Shown here: piece after piece, positions 1 through 8,457 of the stretch
Position numbering within the stretch: position 1 is the stretch's first letter
Layout of the letters: the number at the start of each line of letters is the position of its first letter
NCBI RefSeq assembly: GCF_004376845.1
Contig: NZ_SNUW01000011.1
Location: forward strand, 55,038-119,037
DNA length: 64,000 nucleotides
Reading direction: 5' to 3'
From: Psychromonas algarum
GTDB taxonomy: Bacteria > Pseudomonadota > Gammaproteobacteria > Enterobacterales > Psychromonadaceae
Program-made: the position numbers and the translations under genes
Notes under the pieces: model-generated
What the model was told of the DNA's origin: nothing
The model's database searches: none
The model's input: only the letters and a program-made list of their open reading frames with translations

Positions 1-960
1 CTTGCCCCAACATTAGAAAGAGAAGCAATTGCTCCCCATTTATTTGGACGCTTCGAAGATTTATTATTAGCCGTTTACCAACACCCTGCGATGCTAATTT
101 ATCTTAATAATGAAACGTCAATCGGACCTTCAACTAAATATGCTAAAATGAATAAAGGATTAAATGAAAACCTAGCCCGTGAAATATTAGAGTTACATAC
201 ATTAGGCGTGAATAGTGGCTATCAGCAAAAAGATGTAACAGAACTCGCTAAAGGTATTACTGGTTGGAGCGTTGCAAGACCGGGAAAGGAAGAGAAAGAA
301 GGGTTTGTATATAGAGCGAATAAACACGAACCGGGTATAAGAACATTAATGGGGAAAAGTTTTCCAGAATCAGGGATGAAACAAGGCACAGCAATGATCA
401 AGTACCTTGCAAATCATCCGATTACAGCAAGGTTTGTTTCCACTAAGATAATACAACACTTTATTAGTGACCAAGCACCTGAAGAATTGATTAATCATTT
501 AACAACACATTGGTATAACAGTAATGGACAATTAAGTTCTGTATTTCAAGCACTCATTCAACACCCTCTTTCATGGCAGATTAAACAGCAAAAATATAAA
601 ACACCTCGAGAGTATGTCATCTCAACTTATCGAGCATTAAATATTAAAAATTTATCTATTAAACAAGTACAAAGTGCTTTATCTGTATTAGGTGAAGAAC
701 CTTTTAAAGCAGGTTCGCCTGCAGGTTATAGTGACCAACAACAGGACTGGGATGGTGCAAATGCATTAATGGCCAGAATTAACTGGGCTTCACAACTTGC
801 CGGTAGAAAAGCTTCAAAAAGAATCGATATTGAAACATTGATAAGTAATACTTTTGGTGACACTCTGAGTACACATAGTTATCAAGTCATTACTCGAGCA
901 GAAAGCCGCCAACAAGCACTGACATTATTATTGCTAAGCCCTGAATTTTTAAGGAGATAA
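1..960 (+). CDS. DUF1800 family protein, 5' truncated by the window edge
   Basis: The frame is open from base 1, so the first ATG at 91 is internal and the gene starts upstream of the window. The visible 319 residues carry the DUF1800 hallmarks: the NENLAREILELHTLGV stretch, then a glycine-tyrosine/DVTELAKGITGW segment, a HEPG motif and a C-terminal helical half ending in a typical LLLSPEFLRR. DUF1800 proteins are predicted to be exported and are almost always paired with a DUF1501 protein; their biochemical role is not established. The stop lies 2 bases before the next gene, so the two are surely co-transcribed and probably translationally coupled. Family assignment is firm, function unknown. 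Confidence 0.9.
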   Translation, partial: LAPTLEREAIAPHLFGRFEDLLLAVYQHPAMLIYLNNETSIGPSTKYAKMNKGLNENLAREILELHTLGVNSGYQQKDVTELAKGITGWSVARPGKEEKEGFVYRANKHEPGIRTLMGKSFPESGMKQGTAMIKYLANHPITARFVSTKIIQHFISDQAPEELINHLTTHWYNSNGQLSSVFQALIQHPLSWQIKQQKYKTPREYVISTYRALNIKNLSIKQVQSALSVLGEEPFKAGSPAGYSDQQQDWDGANALMARINWASQLAGRKASKRIDIETLISNTFGDTLSTHSYQVITRAESRQQALTLLLLSPEFLRR

Positions 961-962
961 TC

Positions 963-2102
963 ATGTTACGTCGTGATTTTTTAAAAGCATTAGCTGCAAG
1001 TTTAGTGATTTATCAAAGCCCTTTGTTAGCAACCACTAAAGCAACTCATCACCAACCCAAAGTAGTTTGGATTGTATTACGAGGCGCACTTGATTCTCTG
1101 CATACTGTGATCCCTACGTTTGAACCCAACTTAATAAATTTAAGACCCACTTTGTATCCAACTATTCAAAATGAATTATTACCTCTAAGCAAAGGTTATG
1201 CTCTTCACCCTTCATTAATAAACCTACATCAATGGTATCAACAAAAACAATTATTGCCTGTTATTGCTGTTTATTCAGGTTATAAGAAACGATCTCATTT
1301 TGATGGCCAAGATTATTTAGAAAGTGCCTTAAAGATCCCTGATTTAGATAACGGTTGGCTGTCTCGCTCAATCAAAGTCAAAAACAAACATGCCATTGCT
1401 ATTTCTCAATCGACACCTATCAGTTTACGTGGAGCAAAACAGCTAAGTAACACATGGTACCCTTCTCGATTACCCAATGCAGAGCATGATACGTTCTCAG
1501 CATTACAAACTCTTTATCAAGGTTCCCCACAATTATTGGCGCGATTACAAGAAGGTTTGACAATGGATTCAATGCTAGATACAAAAAATAAAAAAGCTAA
1601 GCAAAATGGCAACTTTATAAATCTTAGCCGTTCATGTGGACAACTTTTGAAACAAAAAAATACAGACTGCGCGATGCTGACATTGGGAGGATGGGACACA
1701 CATAAAAATCAAGCTGGACTATTAAAACGTCAACTTAGTGTGTTAGATAATGGTTTACAGGCATTAAAAACAGAACTTGCCACACAATGGGATGATACCT
1801 TGGTTATTGTAGCAACAGAATTTGGACGTACAGCAAGAGAGAATGGCACCAGAGGGACAGATCATGGTACGGCCAGTGCGCTATTTTTAGCAGGAGGAAA
1901 AATTAATGGAGGAGAAGTATTAGGGGACTGGCCTGGCTTAAATGAAACACAATTATACCAACAACGAGATTTAAAACCGACCAGTAATAGTTTTGATTGG
2001 ATAGCCGCATCAATACAACAACATTGGCACCTAAACAATCAACAAATACAACAGACTTTCCCAACAAGTTCCCCTTACCAAGGAAAAATATTCAGAAGCT
2101 AA
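963..2102 (+). CDS. DUF1501 family protein with Tat signal
   Basis: A 379-residue protein beginning with a twin-arginine export signal (RRDFLK at residues 3-8, then a hydrophobic stretch to about residue 24). The body has DUF1501 features, which belong to the alkaline-phosphatase-like/sulfatase-type fold: VLRGALDSLHTVIP near the start, GGWDTH around residue 240, and an ATEFGRTARENGTRGTDHGTA segment near residue 285-305 that looks like a metal site. A strong AAGGAGA ribosome site lies at the end of the DUF1800 gene, 2 bases upstream. The pair is common in marine and aquatic bacteria. The substrate is unknown. A folded, cofactor-loaded periplasmic enzyme is the natural inference from Tat export. 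Confidence 0.9.
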   Translation: MLRRDFLKALAASLVIYQSPLLATTKATHHQPKVVWIVLRGALDSLHTVIPTFEPNLINLRPTLYPTIQNELLPLSKGYALHPSLINLHQWYQQKQLLPVIAVYSGYKKRSHFDGQDYLESALKIPDLDNGWLSRSIKVKNKHAIAISQSTPISLRGAKQLSNTWYPSRLPNAEHDTFSALQTLYQGSPQLLARLQEGLTMDSMLDTKNKKAKQNGNFINLSRSCGQLLKQKNTDCAMLTLGGWDTHKNQAGLLKRQLSVLDNGLQALKTELATQWDDTLVIVATEFGRTARENGTRGTDHGTASALFLAGGKINGGEVLGDWPGLNETQLYQQRDLKPTSNSFDWIAASIQQHWHLNNQQIQQTFPTSSPYQGKIFRS

Positions 2103-2121
2103 GCGAATACCAATCAATGAC

Positions 2122-3168
2122 CTAAATAGTCAGCAATATTTTTTGTTGCTGACTAATTTCACCAATGTTATCCATTACCCATTGTGCATCGTAATAACTG
2201 TTCGCATAGCGTTCTCCGCGGTCACACAACAAAGTAACGATAGAACCTTTTTGCCCCTTTTCATGCATCTGCTTAGCGAGTTTTAATACTCCCACCATAT
2301 TTGTTCCCGTACTAGCGCCTACTTTACGACCTAATAATTCAGCTAACCACTGCATAGCAGCAATAGAATCTTTATTATCAACCTTCATCATATTATCAAT
2401 AACTGATGCAATAAACGAAGGTTCAACACGAGGTCGACCAATACCTTCAATCAAACTACTTTTTTGACTAATTAAGTCTTTATTGTTGCTAAAAAAGTAA
2501 TCATAGAAAACCGAGTTTTCAGGATCAACTACAGTCAACTCAGTTGTAAGTTGATGATAACGAATATAACGCCCTATTGTTGCACTAGTGCCCCCAGTTC
2601 CCGCACTCATCACTATGTGAGTTGGAATTGGGTATGGTTCATTTAGCATCTGTTCAAAAATAGAATCTGCAATATTATTATTACCTCGCCAATCCGTTGC
2701 GCGTTCTGCATTAGTGAATTGATCCATATAATAACCATTTAATTCTTTTGTTAATCGTTCTGATTCAGCATAAATTAAATCAGTCGAATCAACTAAAAAG
2801 CACTCTCCACCATAACGTTTTATTTCATTAATTTTTTGTATGCTGGTCGATTTTGCCATGACAGCAATAAAACGCAGACCTAATAATCTTGAAAAATACG
2901 CTTCAGAAATAGCAGTACTACCCGATGAGGCTTCAACAACAACTGTATTTTCTTTTATTTTTCCATTACATAATGCATATAAAAATAATGAACGGGCTAA
3001 GCGATGCTTTAAACTCCCCGTTGGATGGGTGCTTTCATCTTTTAAGTAAATATCAATGCCTGATAACTGAGGCAAATCAAGCTTGATCAAATGTGTATCA
3101 GCACTGCGCTGAAAATCAGCCTGAATTTTAGCGATAGCAGAAACAACCCATTGACGTTGACTACTCAT
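2122..3168 (-). CDS. PLP-dependent cysteine desulfhydrase-like enzyme (Cds1/cysteine synthase family)
   Basis: A 348-residue fold-type II PLP enzyme. The PLP lysine is in the HPTGSLKHR motif near residue 50-57, the substrate loop is EASSGSTAI near residue 80, and the phosphate loop is SAGTGGTSATIGRY near residue 190. The N-terminal FQRSADTHLIKL segment is typical of the Cds1 branch (cysteine desulfhydrase of Mycobacterium tuberculosis), rather than of CysK/CysM. Expected reaction: L-cysteine to pyruvate, ammonia and sulfide. It is divergent from decR, whose E. coli counterpart controls a cysteine desulfidase, so a cysteine-detoxification role is a good inference. It could also be a cysteine synthase-like enzyme with another substrate. 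Confidence 0.75.
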   Translation of the reverse strand: MSSQRQWVVSAIAKIQADFQRSADTHLIKLDLPQLSGIDIYLKDESTHPTGSLKHRLARSLFLYALCNGKIKENTVVVEASSGSTAISEAYFSRLLGLRFIAVMAKSTSIQKINEIKRYGGECFLVDSTDLIYAESERLTKELNGYYMDQFTNAERATDWRGNNNIADSIFEQMLNEPYPIPTHIVMSAGTGGTSATIGRYIRYHQLTTELTVVDPENSVFYDYFFSNNKDLISQKSSLIEGIGRPRVEPSFIASVIDNMMKVDNKDSIAAMQWLAELLGRKVGASTGTNMVGVLKLAKQMHEKGQKGSIVTLLCDRGERYANSYYDAQWVMDNIGEISQQQKILLTI

Positions 3169-3333
3169 AATACGTTTCCCATGTTTAATTTATCTTTTAA
3201 TTTTACACTTAAATATAAAGAATAAACGCCTCATATATCTTTAAATTTTTTAAAATAAAGAAAATTATCCTTTTTTAGTTAAAATAAAAGAAAATAACAC
3301 TAAAAGTTCAAATATTAAAATAAGGTAGATAGT

Positions 3334-3795
3334 ATGAATTTAGATAAAATCGACAAAAAAATTATTAACCTACTACAACATGATGCTTCAATCTCATTAC
3401 AACAATTAGCAGAAAAGTTAAATTTAACAAGTACTCCCTGTTGGAATAGAATTAAACGTTTAGAACAAAATAGAATCATTCAAAAACGAGTCGCTTTAAT
3501 CGATCCAGAAAGTGTAGGCCTTGAACTAATTGCCTTTGTACAAATAAAAACACGTCAACATTCAGAGGCTTGGTTGAAGGATTGTGTGCAACAAGTAAAA
3601 GGATTTGCACAAGTACTAGAGTTTTATAGAATGGCTGGAGAATATGACTATCTTTTAAAAGTCATTGTTAAGGATATGCGTAACTACGATCAGTTTTATC
3701 AACAACTAGTAAATAATGTCACAGGGTTAACCGATGTAAATTCTAGCTTTGCTATGCAACAACTTAAGTTTACTACAGAGTTACCAATCTCTTGA
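3334..3795 (+). CDS. decR: Lrp/AsnC-family regulator DecR (YbaO)
   Basis: A 153-residue Lrp/AsnC protein: N-terminal winged helix-turn-helix (LDKIDKKIINLLQHDASISL... LNLTSTPCWNRIKRLE) followed by a RAM/AsnC ligand-binding domain containing FYRMAGEYDYLLKV and ending SSFAMQQLKFTTELPI. These stretches line up closely, from memory, with E. coli DecR (YbaO), which activates cysteine desulfidase genes in response to cysteine. The gene is transcribed away from the cysteine desulfhydrase-like gene with 165 bases between starts, a layout that suggests direct control from the shared AT-rich intergenic region. I could not pin down an operator. AAGGTAG upstream is a fair ribosome site. Confidence 0.85.
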   Translation: MNLDKIDKKIINLLQHDASISLQQLAEKLNLTSTPCWNRIKRLEQNRIIQKRVALIDPESVGLELIAFVQIKTRQHSEAWLKDCVQQVKGFAQVLEFYRMAGEYDYLLKVIVKDMRNYDQFYQQLVNNVTGLTDVNSSFAMQQLKFTTELPIS

Positions 3796-3878
3796 TGAAA
3801 TAATGACCATCAAGCCTTAACGTATTACACTATGCACTGCATTATGCTCAAATATATTTCTCTTATAAGGATATTTTA

Positions 3879-6236
3879 ATGAAACTGTTTTTAAAATTGG
3901 CATCTATCTCAATTGTCCTTTTGTTATCCATCATTGTTGTTGTGATCTCGATTATTGATCCCAATGATTATAAACAACAAATTCAAGACCAAGTTAAAAA
4001 CAATATTAACCGAGAATTAACTATTACAGGCGATCTCGGCTGGAGTTTTTATCCCATTTTAGGATTTAAAAGTGGAGAAATAACTTTACACAATAGCCCT
4101 GAATTTACTGAAAAAACATTATTAAAAGTTAACAATACAGCGATCTCAATTAATGTATTACCTTTACTTAAGGGAAAAATACAAATAGGAAAAATAATAT
4201 TAGAGGGAGCTGAATTCAACCTAATTACTAATAAAGATGGTTTATCAAACCTTGATAATTTACAACCTGCAGTATCTCAAGTTGAACAGGAAAAAGAAGT
4301 TACAACAAATATCACAGAAGAAAATAGCAAAACAGAAGTTGTTGACCTTTCTGAGTTTGTGTTATCAGGAATAAGTATCAGCGATGTAAAATTACAAATC
4401 ATTGATCACCAGAAAAAGGATCATCAAGAAATATCTATTAATAAGATGGAACTAGGCGAGTTTGCTTTTGATAAAACAGCACACTTTAGTTTAAGTAGTA
4501 TTATTAAAAACAAACAATTAGCAGCGGATATTGCATTAGAAACAGATTTATTTATTGATTCCGCATTAACAACCTTCTCTCTTACAAATTTAAATGTAGA
4601 GAGTGAAATACTAACTCAAGCTTTACCTGGCACCACCATTAATACAACTTTGACCAGTGCTTTAAAATACCAAATAAATTCACAGCAATTAGAAGTATCC
4701 CCTATTACGATTAATAATGTTTTAACTGGTGCACCTTTAAGTGGGGACATTTATATTGAGACTAGTAATATTCAGGTTATGGATAACAATAAACTAAGTC
4801 TTGATAAGTTAGCAATGACTAGCAACTTGACTGGTGATAGTTTAGAAAAAAACCAATTAGAAACTTATTTTGATAGTAATCTTGCACTAAACCTACAGAA
4901 GAAAACGGCAAGCATTAATAAATTTGAATTAACAAACACGCTCACAGGTACAGATTTGCAAGGGAGTATGAATATAACACTGAAACAACTTGAAGTGAGC
5001 AACTTTGAAAATATAGCTATTAAGCACCTAAAAATGCTCAGTGAGTTTAATGCACCTAACGTACATAAAGAGAAGATAAATACCCTAGTTGAAAGTGATA
5101 TTACATACGATCTGACTCAACAAAAAGTAAGTTTGACCGACTTAAAATCAAAATTAAACGACCTCCGCTTAGATGGTGATATCAGCTTCAAACAACAATC
5201 AATCCCTGTTATTCGATACAACTTGAAAGGTAATGTCTGGAATGTAAATCCATATTTAAATAAACCAGCAATAAAAGAAGAAAAAAATACTCAAGTTACC
5301 GCTACGACAGTGACTGCTGAGCAGAAAGAACCTGATTTAAGCATTCTAAAATCATTTGATGTAAAAGGTAATTTAACGCTTGATGGTCTTTTATATGAAG
5401 AAATCGTTATAGGTAAAATCACAAACCATTTAATCGTTAAAAATGGTAAAGCAACCTTATCTCCTTTAACTGCAAAATTATATAATGGTACGTTAAATGT
5501 AAATGGCTGGACTGATGAAGCGAAAGGCAAAAATAAATATAAGGTAACCACTAAAATAAAAAATATTACCTTAATGCCATTATTAAAAGCTGCTGCTCAA
5601 ATAGATATGCTTAGCGGTAAAGCTAACATAAATGTAGTTGCATCAGGGCAAGGTTTAACATCAGAAAAAATCCACCAAGGTGCAAACGCTAAAGGTGACT
5701 TTAAAATAGTTGATGGGGAGCTATATGGTATTAATATCCCTCAAGAAATTAGAATCTTAAAAGCAAAAATAAAAGGTGATCCTTTACCTACAAATAAAGA
5801 TGTTAAAAAAACTGACTTTGCTTCGTTAATTGGAGAGTTTACTTTACAAAAAGGCATCATAAATAATCAAAAACTCATTATGCTCTCTCCTGTTATGCGT
5901 TTAGATGGAACGGGATTAGCAGATACGCTTAAAGAAAATATAAATTATAAGTTAGGTGTAACACCTTTATCTAAAAGTCATGAAAAAACAGATTATCTAG
6001 ATCTAAATGGCATTACCATACCTTTGTTAATTGAAGGAACTTTCACTGAGCCAACTTTTAAACTTGATACGAGTGGTGCATTAAAAGAGCAACTCAAAGC
6101 GAATAAAAAAATACTACAAGAAAAAGCTAAAAAAGAACTTTTACGACAACAGCAAAAGCTACAAGGAAAATCAAAGGATGAATTAAAAGAAGAAGCTAAA
6201 AAATTAGAAAATAAATTTAAAAGCTTTTTTAGATAG
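3879..6236 (+). CDS. AsmA family inner-membrane/periplasmic protein
   Basis: 785 residues with one N-terminal membrane anchor (about residues 5-26) and a long beta-rich periplasmic region. The N-terminal block (IDPNDYKQQIQDQVKNNINR, then LTITGDLGWSFYPILGFKSG) is the classic AsmA N-terminus. The C-terminal part (about residues 490-730) matches the AsmA C-terminal region, with the ANAKGDFKIVDGELYGINIPQ-like stretch, and the protein ends in a charged lysine-rich coiled-coil tail. AsmA-like proteins are thought to help phospholipid or outer-membrane biogenesis as bridge-like lipid carriers. The gene is preceded by an AAGGA site and followed by its own terminator, so it is probably monocistronic. 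Confidence 0.85.
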   Translation: MKLFLKLASISIVLLLSIIVVVISIIDPNDYKQQIQDQVKNNINRELTITGDLGWSFYPILGFKSGEITLHNSPEFTEKTLLKVNNTAISINVLPLLKGKIQIGKIILEGAEFNLITNKDGLSNLDNLQPAVSQVEQEKEVTTNITEENSKTEVVDLSEFVLSGISISDVKLQIIDHQKKDHQEISINKMELGEFAFDKTAHFSLSSIIKNKQLAADIALETDLFIDSALTTFSLTNLNVESEILTQALPGTTINTTLTSALKYQINSQQLEVSPITINNVLTGAPLSGDIYIETSNIQVMDNNKLSLDKLAMTSNLTGDSLEKNQLETYFDSNLALNLQKKTASINKFELTNTLTGTDLQGSMNITLKQLEVSNFENIAIKHLKMLSEFNAPNVHKEKINTLVESDITYDLTQQKVSLTDLKSKLNDLRLDGDISFKQQSIPVIRYNLKGNVWNVNPYLNKPAIKEEKNTQVTATTVTAEQKEPDLSILKSFDVKGNLTLDGLLYEEIVIGKITNHLIVKNGKATLSPLTAKLYNGTLNVNGWTDEAKGKNKYKVTTKIKNITLMPLLKAAAQIDMLSGKANINVVASGQGLTSEKIHQGANAKGDFKIVDGELYGINIPQEIRILKAKIKGDPLPTNKDVKKTDFASLIGEFTLQKGIINNQKLIMLSPVMRLDGTGLADTLKENINYKLGVTPLSKSHEKTDYLDLNGITIPLLIEGTFTEPTFKLDTSGALKEQLKANKKILQEKAKKELLRQQQKLQGKSKDELKEEAKKLENKFKSFFR

Positions 6237-6249
6237 TCTCAAATAATAA

Positions 6250-6290
6250 AAAATAAGCAGTACAAGTTTAACTGCTTATTTTACTTTTTT
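6250..6290 (+). terminator. Rho-independent terminator after the AsmA gene
   Basis: A 12-bp perfect stem (AAAATAAGCAGT at 6250-6261 with ACTGCTTATTTT at 6271-6282) around a 9-base loop, followed by a T-rich run to 6290. It sits 13 bases after the AsmA stop codon. Confidence 0.8.
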
Positions 6291-6309
6291 AGCATAGAAT
6301 CATTAAGTC

Positions 6310-6534
6310 ATGTTTATTATGGATACACAAAGAAAAGAACAAGACCCAACCCTAGTATGTACCTGCAATGATCTCTATATTGAAGAGATCCGAGATGCTA
6401 TTAACATCGGCATTTATGATTACCTTGAAATTATGCAATACAGCGATACATTGCTTAGATGTGGTGAATGCCAACCTCATGTGGAAATACTAGTAAAAGA
6501 AATCTTAGCAACAACCAATAAAACAACTGATTAA
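6310..6534 (+). CDS. Bfd-like [2Fe-2S] ferredoxin domain protein
   Basis: A 74-residue protein with the four-cysteine pattern of the BFD-like [2Fe-2S] fold: C-T-C-N near residues 17-20 and C-G-E-C about 33 residues later (RCGECQPHVEIL). In Bfd this cluster reduces heme-containing bacterioferritin to release iron. Related domains also occur in NirB and other redox enzymes. No bacterioferritin gene is adjacent, so the partner is not shown. The start is uncertain: ATG at 6310 and ATG at 6319 are both in frame and neither has a strong ribosome site. Short length fits a stand-alone Bfd (about 64 residues). Confidence 0.75.
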   Translation: MFIMDTQRKEQDPTLVCTCNDLYIEEIRDAINIGIYDYLEIMQYSDTLLRCGECQPHVEILVKEILATTNKTTD

Positions 6535-6598
6535 TTACTATATAACTTGATTGCAGTCGCAGTAGATATTTAAGTTAAAAATAAATAACTTTTATCAA

Positions 6599-6632
6599 CA
6601 ATCAAATATGACTTTAAACTCATGTTTGATTG
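6599..6632. repeat. Inverted repeat upstream of the TPP riboswitch
   Basis: CAATCAAATATGA (6599-6611) and TCATGTTTGATTG (6620-6632) form a 13-bp stem with one mismatch around an 8-base loop. There is no T-tract after it, so it is not a classical terminator. It lies between the bfd-like gene and the riboswitch and could be a factor-dependent end signal, an RNA stabiliser or an operator. Confidence 0.5.
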
Positions 6633-6667
6633 CGCTTTCAACAGAACTTGTTATCATTCTCAGTTCT

Positions 6668-6775
6668 TATAGTCGGGGAGCCTAATTCAGTAATAAAGAC
6701 TGAGAATATAGTGCTGAGATCGATATATCGATACCCGTTGAACCTGATACAGTTAATACTGACGCAGGGAACTAT
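6668..6775 (+). promoter_or_regulatory. TPP (thiamin pyrophosphate) riboswitch
   Basis: The conserved TPP aptamer pieces appear in order: GGGGAGCC (about 6676-6683), CTGAGA in the first arm, GCTGAGAT (about 6713-6720), ACCCGTTGAACCTGAT (about 6733-6748), CAGTTAATACTG and finally GCAGGGAA (about 6765-6772). TATAGT just before and ACTATT just after can close helix P1. Downstream, ATATAGTTTC (about 6820-6829) could pair with the 3' side of P1 (AACTAT), giving a switch between an aptamer-closed form and an alternative pairing close to the ribosome site at 6843-6847. Translation control is therefore likely. It governs the seven-gene thiamin salvage operon that follows. Confidence 0.93.
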
Positions 6776-6852
6776 TTATAAACCGTCCATCTGTAACTCA
6801 CTTGGTTCTTTCTGGTTGATATAGTTTCGATAGCGCAGTATTCGGAGCAATG

Positions 6853-7692
6853 ATGACTCACTCAACAACAGCGAATACTCAACAACTCTCTACACCGATC
6901 GTATTAACTATTGCCGGCTCAGATAGTAGCGGCGGTGCAGGTATTCAAGCAGATATTAAAGCTATTTCAGCAACAGGAAGTTATGCTTGTTCAGTGATAA
7001 CAGCGATCACTGCACAAAATACGCTGGGGGTTTCTGCCATATTTCCAATCCCTCTTGAACACGTCGAAAAGCAACTTGATGCCGTTTTTAGTGATTTAAA
7101 TATAGTTGCAGTCAAAGTGGGCATGCTTGCTGATTGTGACATTATTAGAGTTGTAGCCAAAAAATTAAAACAATACTCACCTAAATTTTTAGTTATCGAT
7201 CCCGTCATGATCACTAGTAATGGCGATCTATTGTTAGAACAAAAAGCAATTGAAACACTAAAGACAGAATTATTAGCGATGGCTGATTTGATCACCCCTA
7301 ATTTACCCGAAGCAGCTGCATTACTTGATAGTCAAATCCCAAAAAATGAACAGGATATGCAAGCGATGATTGGTGGTTTACGTCAACTAGGTGCAAAAGC
7401 AGTATTATTAAAAGGCGGATATTTAATACAATATAAAAATAGCAATGATTTATTAGTTTTAGAAAATACTACGCAACAATTTACAGCAAGACGTATTAAT
7501 ACAAAAAATACACACGGGACGGGTTGTACTTTATCATCAGCAATTGCATCTTATTTGGCACAAAATAATCAGTTGATAGACGCTGTTCAACTAGGTAAAA
7601 ACTATATTACTCAAGCCCTTCAACATGCAGATCAACTTGTCATTGGTCAAGGCCATGGCCCTGTCCATCATTTTTATCAAATCAATCAATAA
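6853..7692 (+). CDS. thiD: Hydroxymethylpyrimidine/phosphomethylpyrimidine kinase
   Basis: ThiD phosphorylates HMP and HMP-phosphate to HMP-PP, the pyrimidine half of thiamin. Ribokinase-fold motifs are clear: TIAGSDSSGGAGIQADIKA near the N-terminus and NTHGTGCTLSSAIASYLA near residue 220, which holds the catalytic Asp/Gly anion-hole region of the family. Length (279 residues) is normal. Two adjacent ATGs exist at 6850 and 6853. The CGGAG ribosome site at 6843-6847 is only 2 bases from the first and 5 from the second, so I prefer 6853. First gene of the riboswitch-controlled operon; the next start is 10 bases after its stop. Confidence 0.93.
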   Translation: MTHSTTANTQQLSTPIVLTIAGSDSSGGAGIQADIKAISATGSYACSVITAITAQNTLGVSAIFPIPLEHVEKQLDAVFSDLNIVAVKVGMLADCDIIRVVAKKLKQYSPKFLVIDPVMITSNGDLLLEQKAIETLKTELLAMADLITPNLPEAAALLDSQIPKNEQDMQAMIGGLRQLGAKAVLLKGGYLIQYKNSNDLLVLENTTQQFTARRINTKNTHGTGCTLSSAIASYLAQNNQLIDAVQLGKNYITQALQHADQLVIGQGHGPVHHFYQINQ

Positions 7693-7701
7693 GTTATCTA
7701 C

Positions 7702-8457
7702 ATGTCAGAACTGCAACAGCCAAGCATAACTATACGCGATGCATCTCTACGTTATAACGAGAGTCAACTCAGTGTCTTACAATCATTAAATATGGACATC
7801 CCAGCTGCACAATGGACCTGTATTTTAGGTCGTAGTGGTTGTGGTAAAAGTTCTTTGTTACGCTATCTTGCTAATTTACTCGACAACAAAGTGCAATGGT
7901 CAGGTCAACTATCCATCAACTGTAATATCAAATTGCAGGAGCAAGTGGCTTATATGGCACAACAGGATTTATTAATGCCATGGTTATCCGTATTAGATAA
8001 CGTAATGCTCAGCGAGCAATTTGGTGTTATTAAAAAAGCATCACAACAAGAAAAAGCCCAACAATTATTAGCACAAGTTGGCCTTGCAGACAAAGCACAT
8101 TATCTGCCGCAACAATTATCAGGGGGAATGCGTCAACGTGTCGCTTTAGCGAGAACCTTGATGCAAAATAAACCTATTGTATTAATGGATGAACCTTTCT
8201 CTGCCTTAGATGCTGTCACACGTTATCGCTTACAAAACCTTGCACATCAGTTATTAAAAAATAAAACCGTAGTATTAATTACGCATGATCCACAAGAAGC
8301 TATTCGCTTAGCGGATCAACTTTACATTATGCAAGGTCAACCGGCTTTTGCTGAAGCATTAACAGTACCAACCACCTCATCACCAAGAAAAATTGATGCT
8401 CAATGCGCACTATTGCAACAAACTATCATTGAACGATTAGAGCAAGATTATGAGTAA
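7702..8457 (+). CDS. thiZ: ABC transporter ATP-binding protein ThiZ (pyrimidine precursor uptake)
   Basis: A 251-residue ABC ATPase: Walker A GRSGCGKSS near residue 45, Q-loop MAQQD, signature LSGGMRQR near residue 145, Walker B IVLMDEPFSALD and the switch histidine in ITHDPQEA. It belongs to the nitrate/sulfonate/taurine-type subfamily that includes ThiZ. Its partners, permease ThiX (overlapping by 8 bases) and binding protein ThiY, follow directly. The presence of tenA downstream fits the known ThiXYZ-TenA salvage route for formylaminopyrimidine, a breakdown product of thiamin. The substrate assignment rests on operon context and the riboswitch, not on ATPase sequence. Confidence 0.85.
   Translation: MSELQQPSITIRDASLRYNESQLSVLQSLNMDIPAAQWTCILGRSGCGKSSLLRYLANLLDNKVQWSGQLSINCNIKLQEQVAYMAQQDLLMPWLSVLDNVMLSEQFGVIKKASQQEKAQQLLAQVGLADKAHYLPQQLSGGMRQRVALARTLMQNKPIVLMDEPFSALDAVTRYRLQNLAHQLLKNKTVVLITHDPQEAIRLADQLYIMQGQPAFAEALTVPTTSSPRKIDAQCALLQQTIIERLEQDYE

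Noticed and set aside
2106..2127. Further copy of the dispersed repeat starting AATACCAATCAATGACC
   Set aside because: Only the first few bases resemble the left end of the repeat; too short to support.
2128..2154. 9-bp inverted repeat (AGTCAGCAA/TTGCTGACT) as a terminator
   Set aside because: It is inside the end of the cysteine desulfhydrase-like gene and no T-tract follows on either strand.
6630..6824. 64-residue ORF on the plus strand before thiD
   Set aside because: It lies across the TPP aptamer and has no protein-like features.
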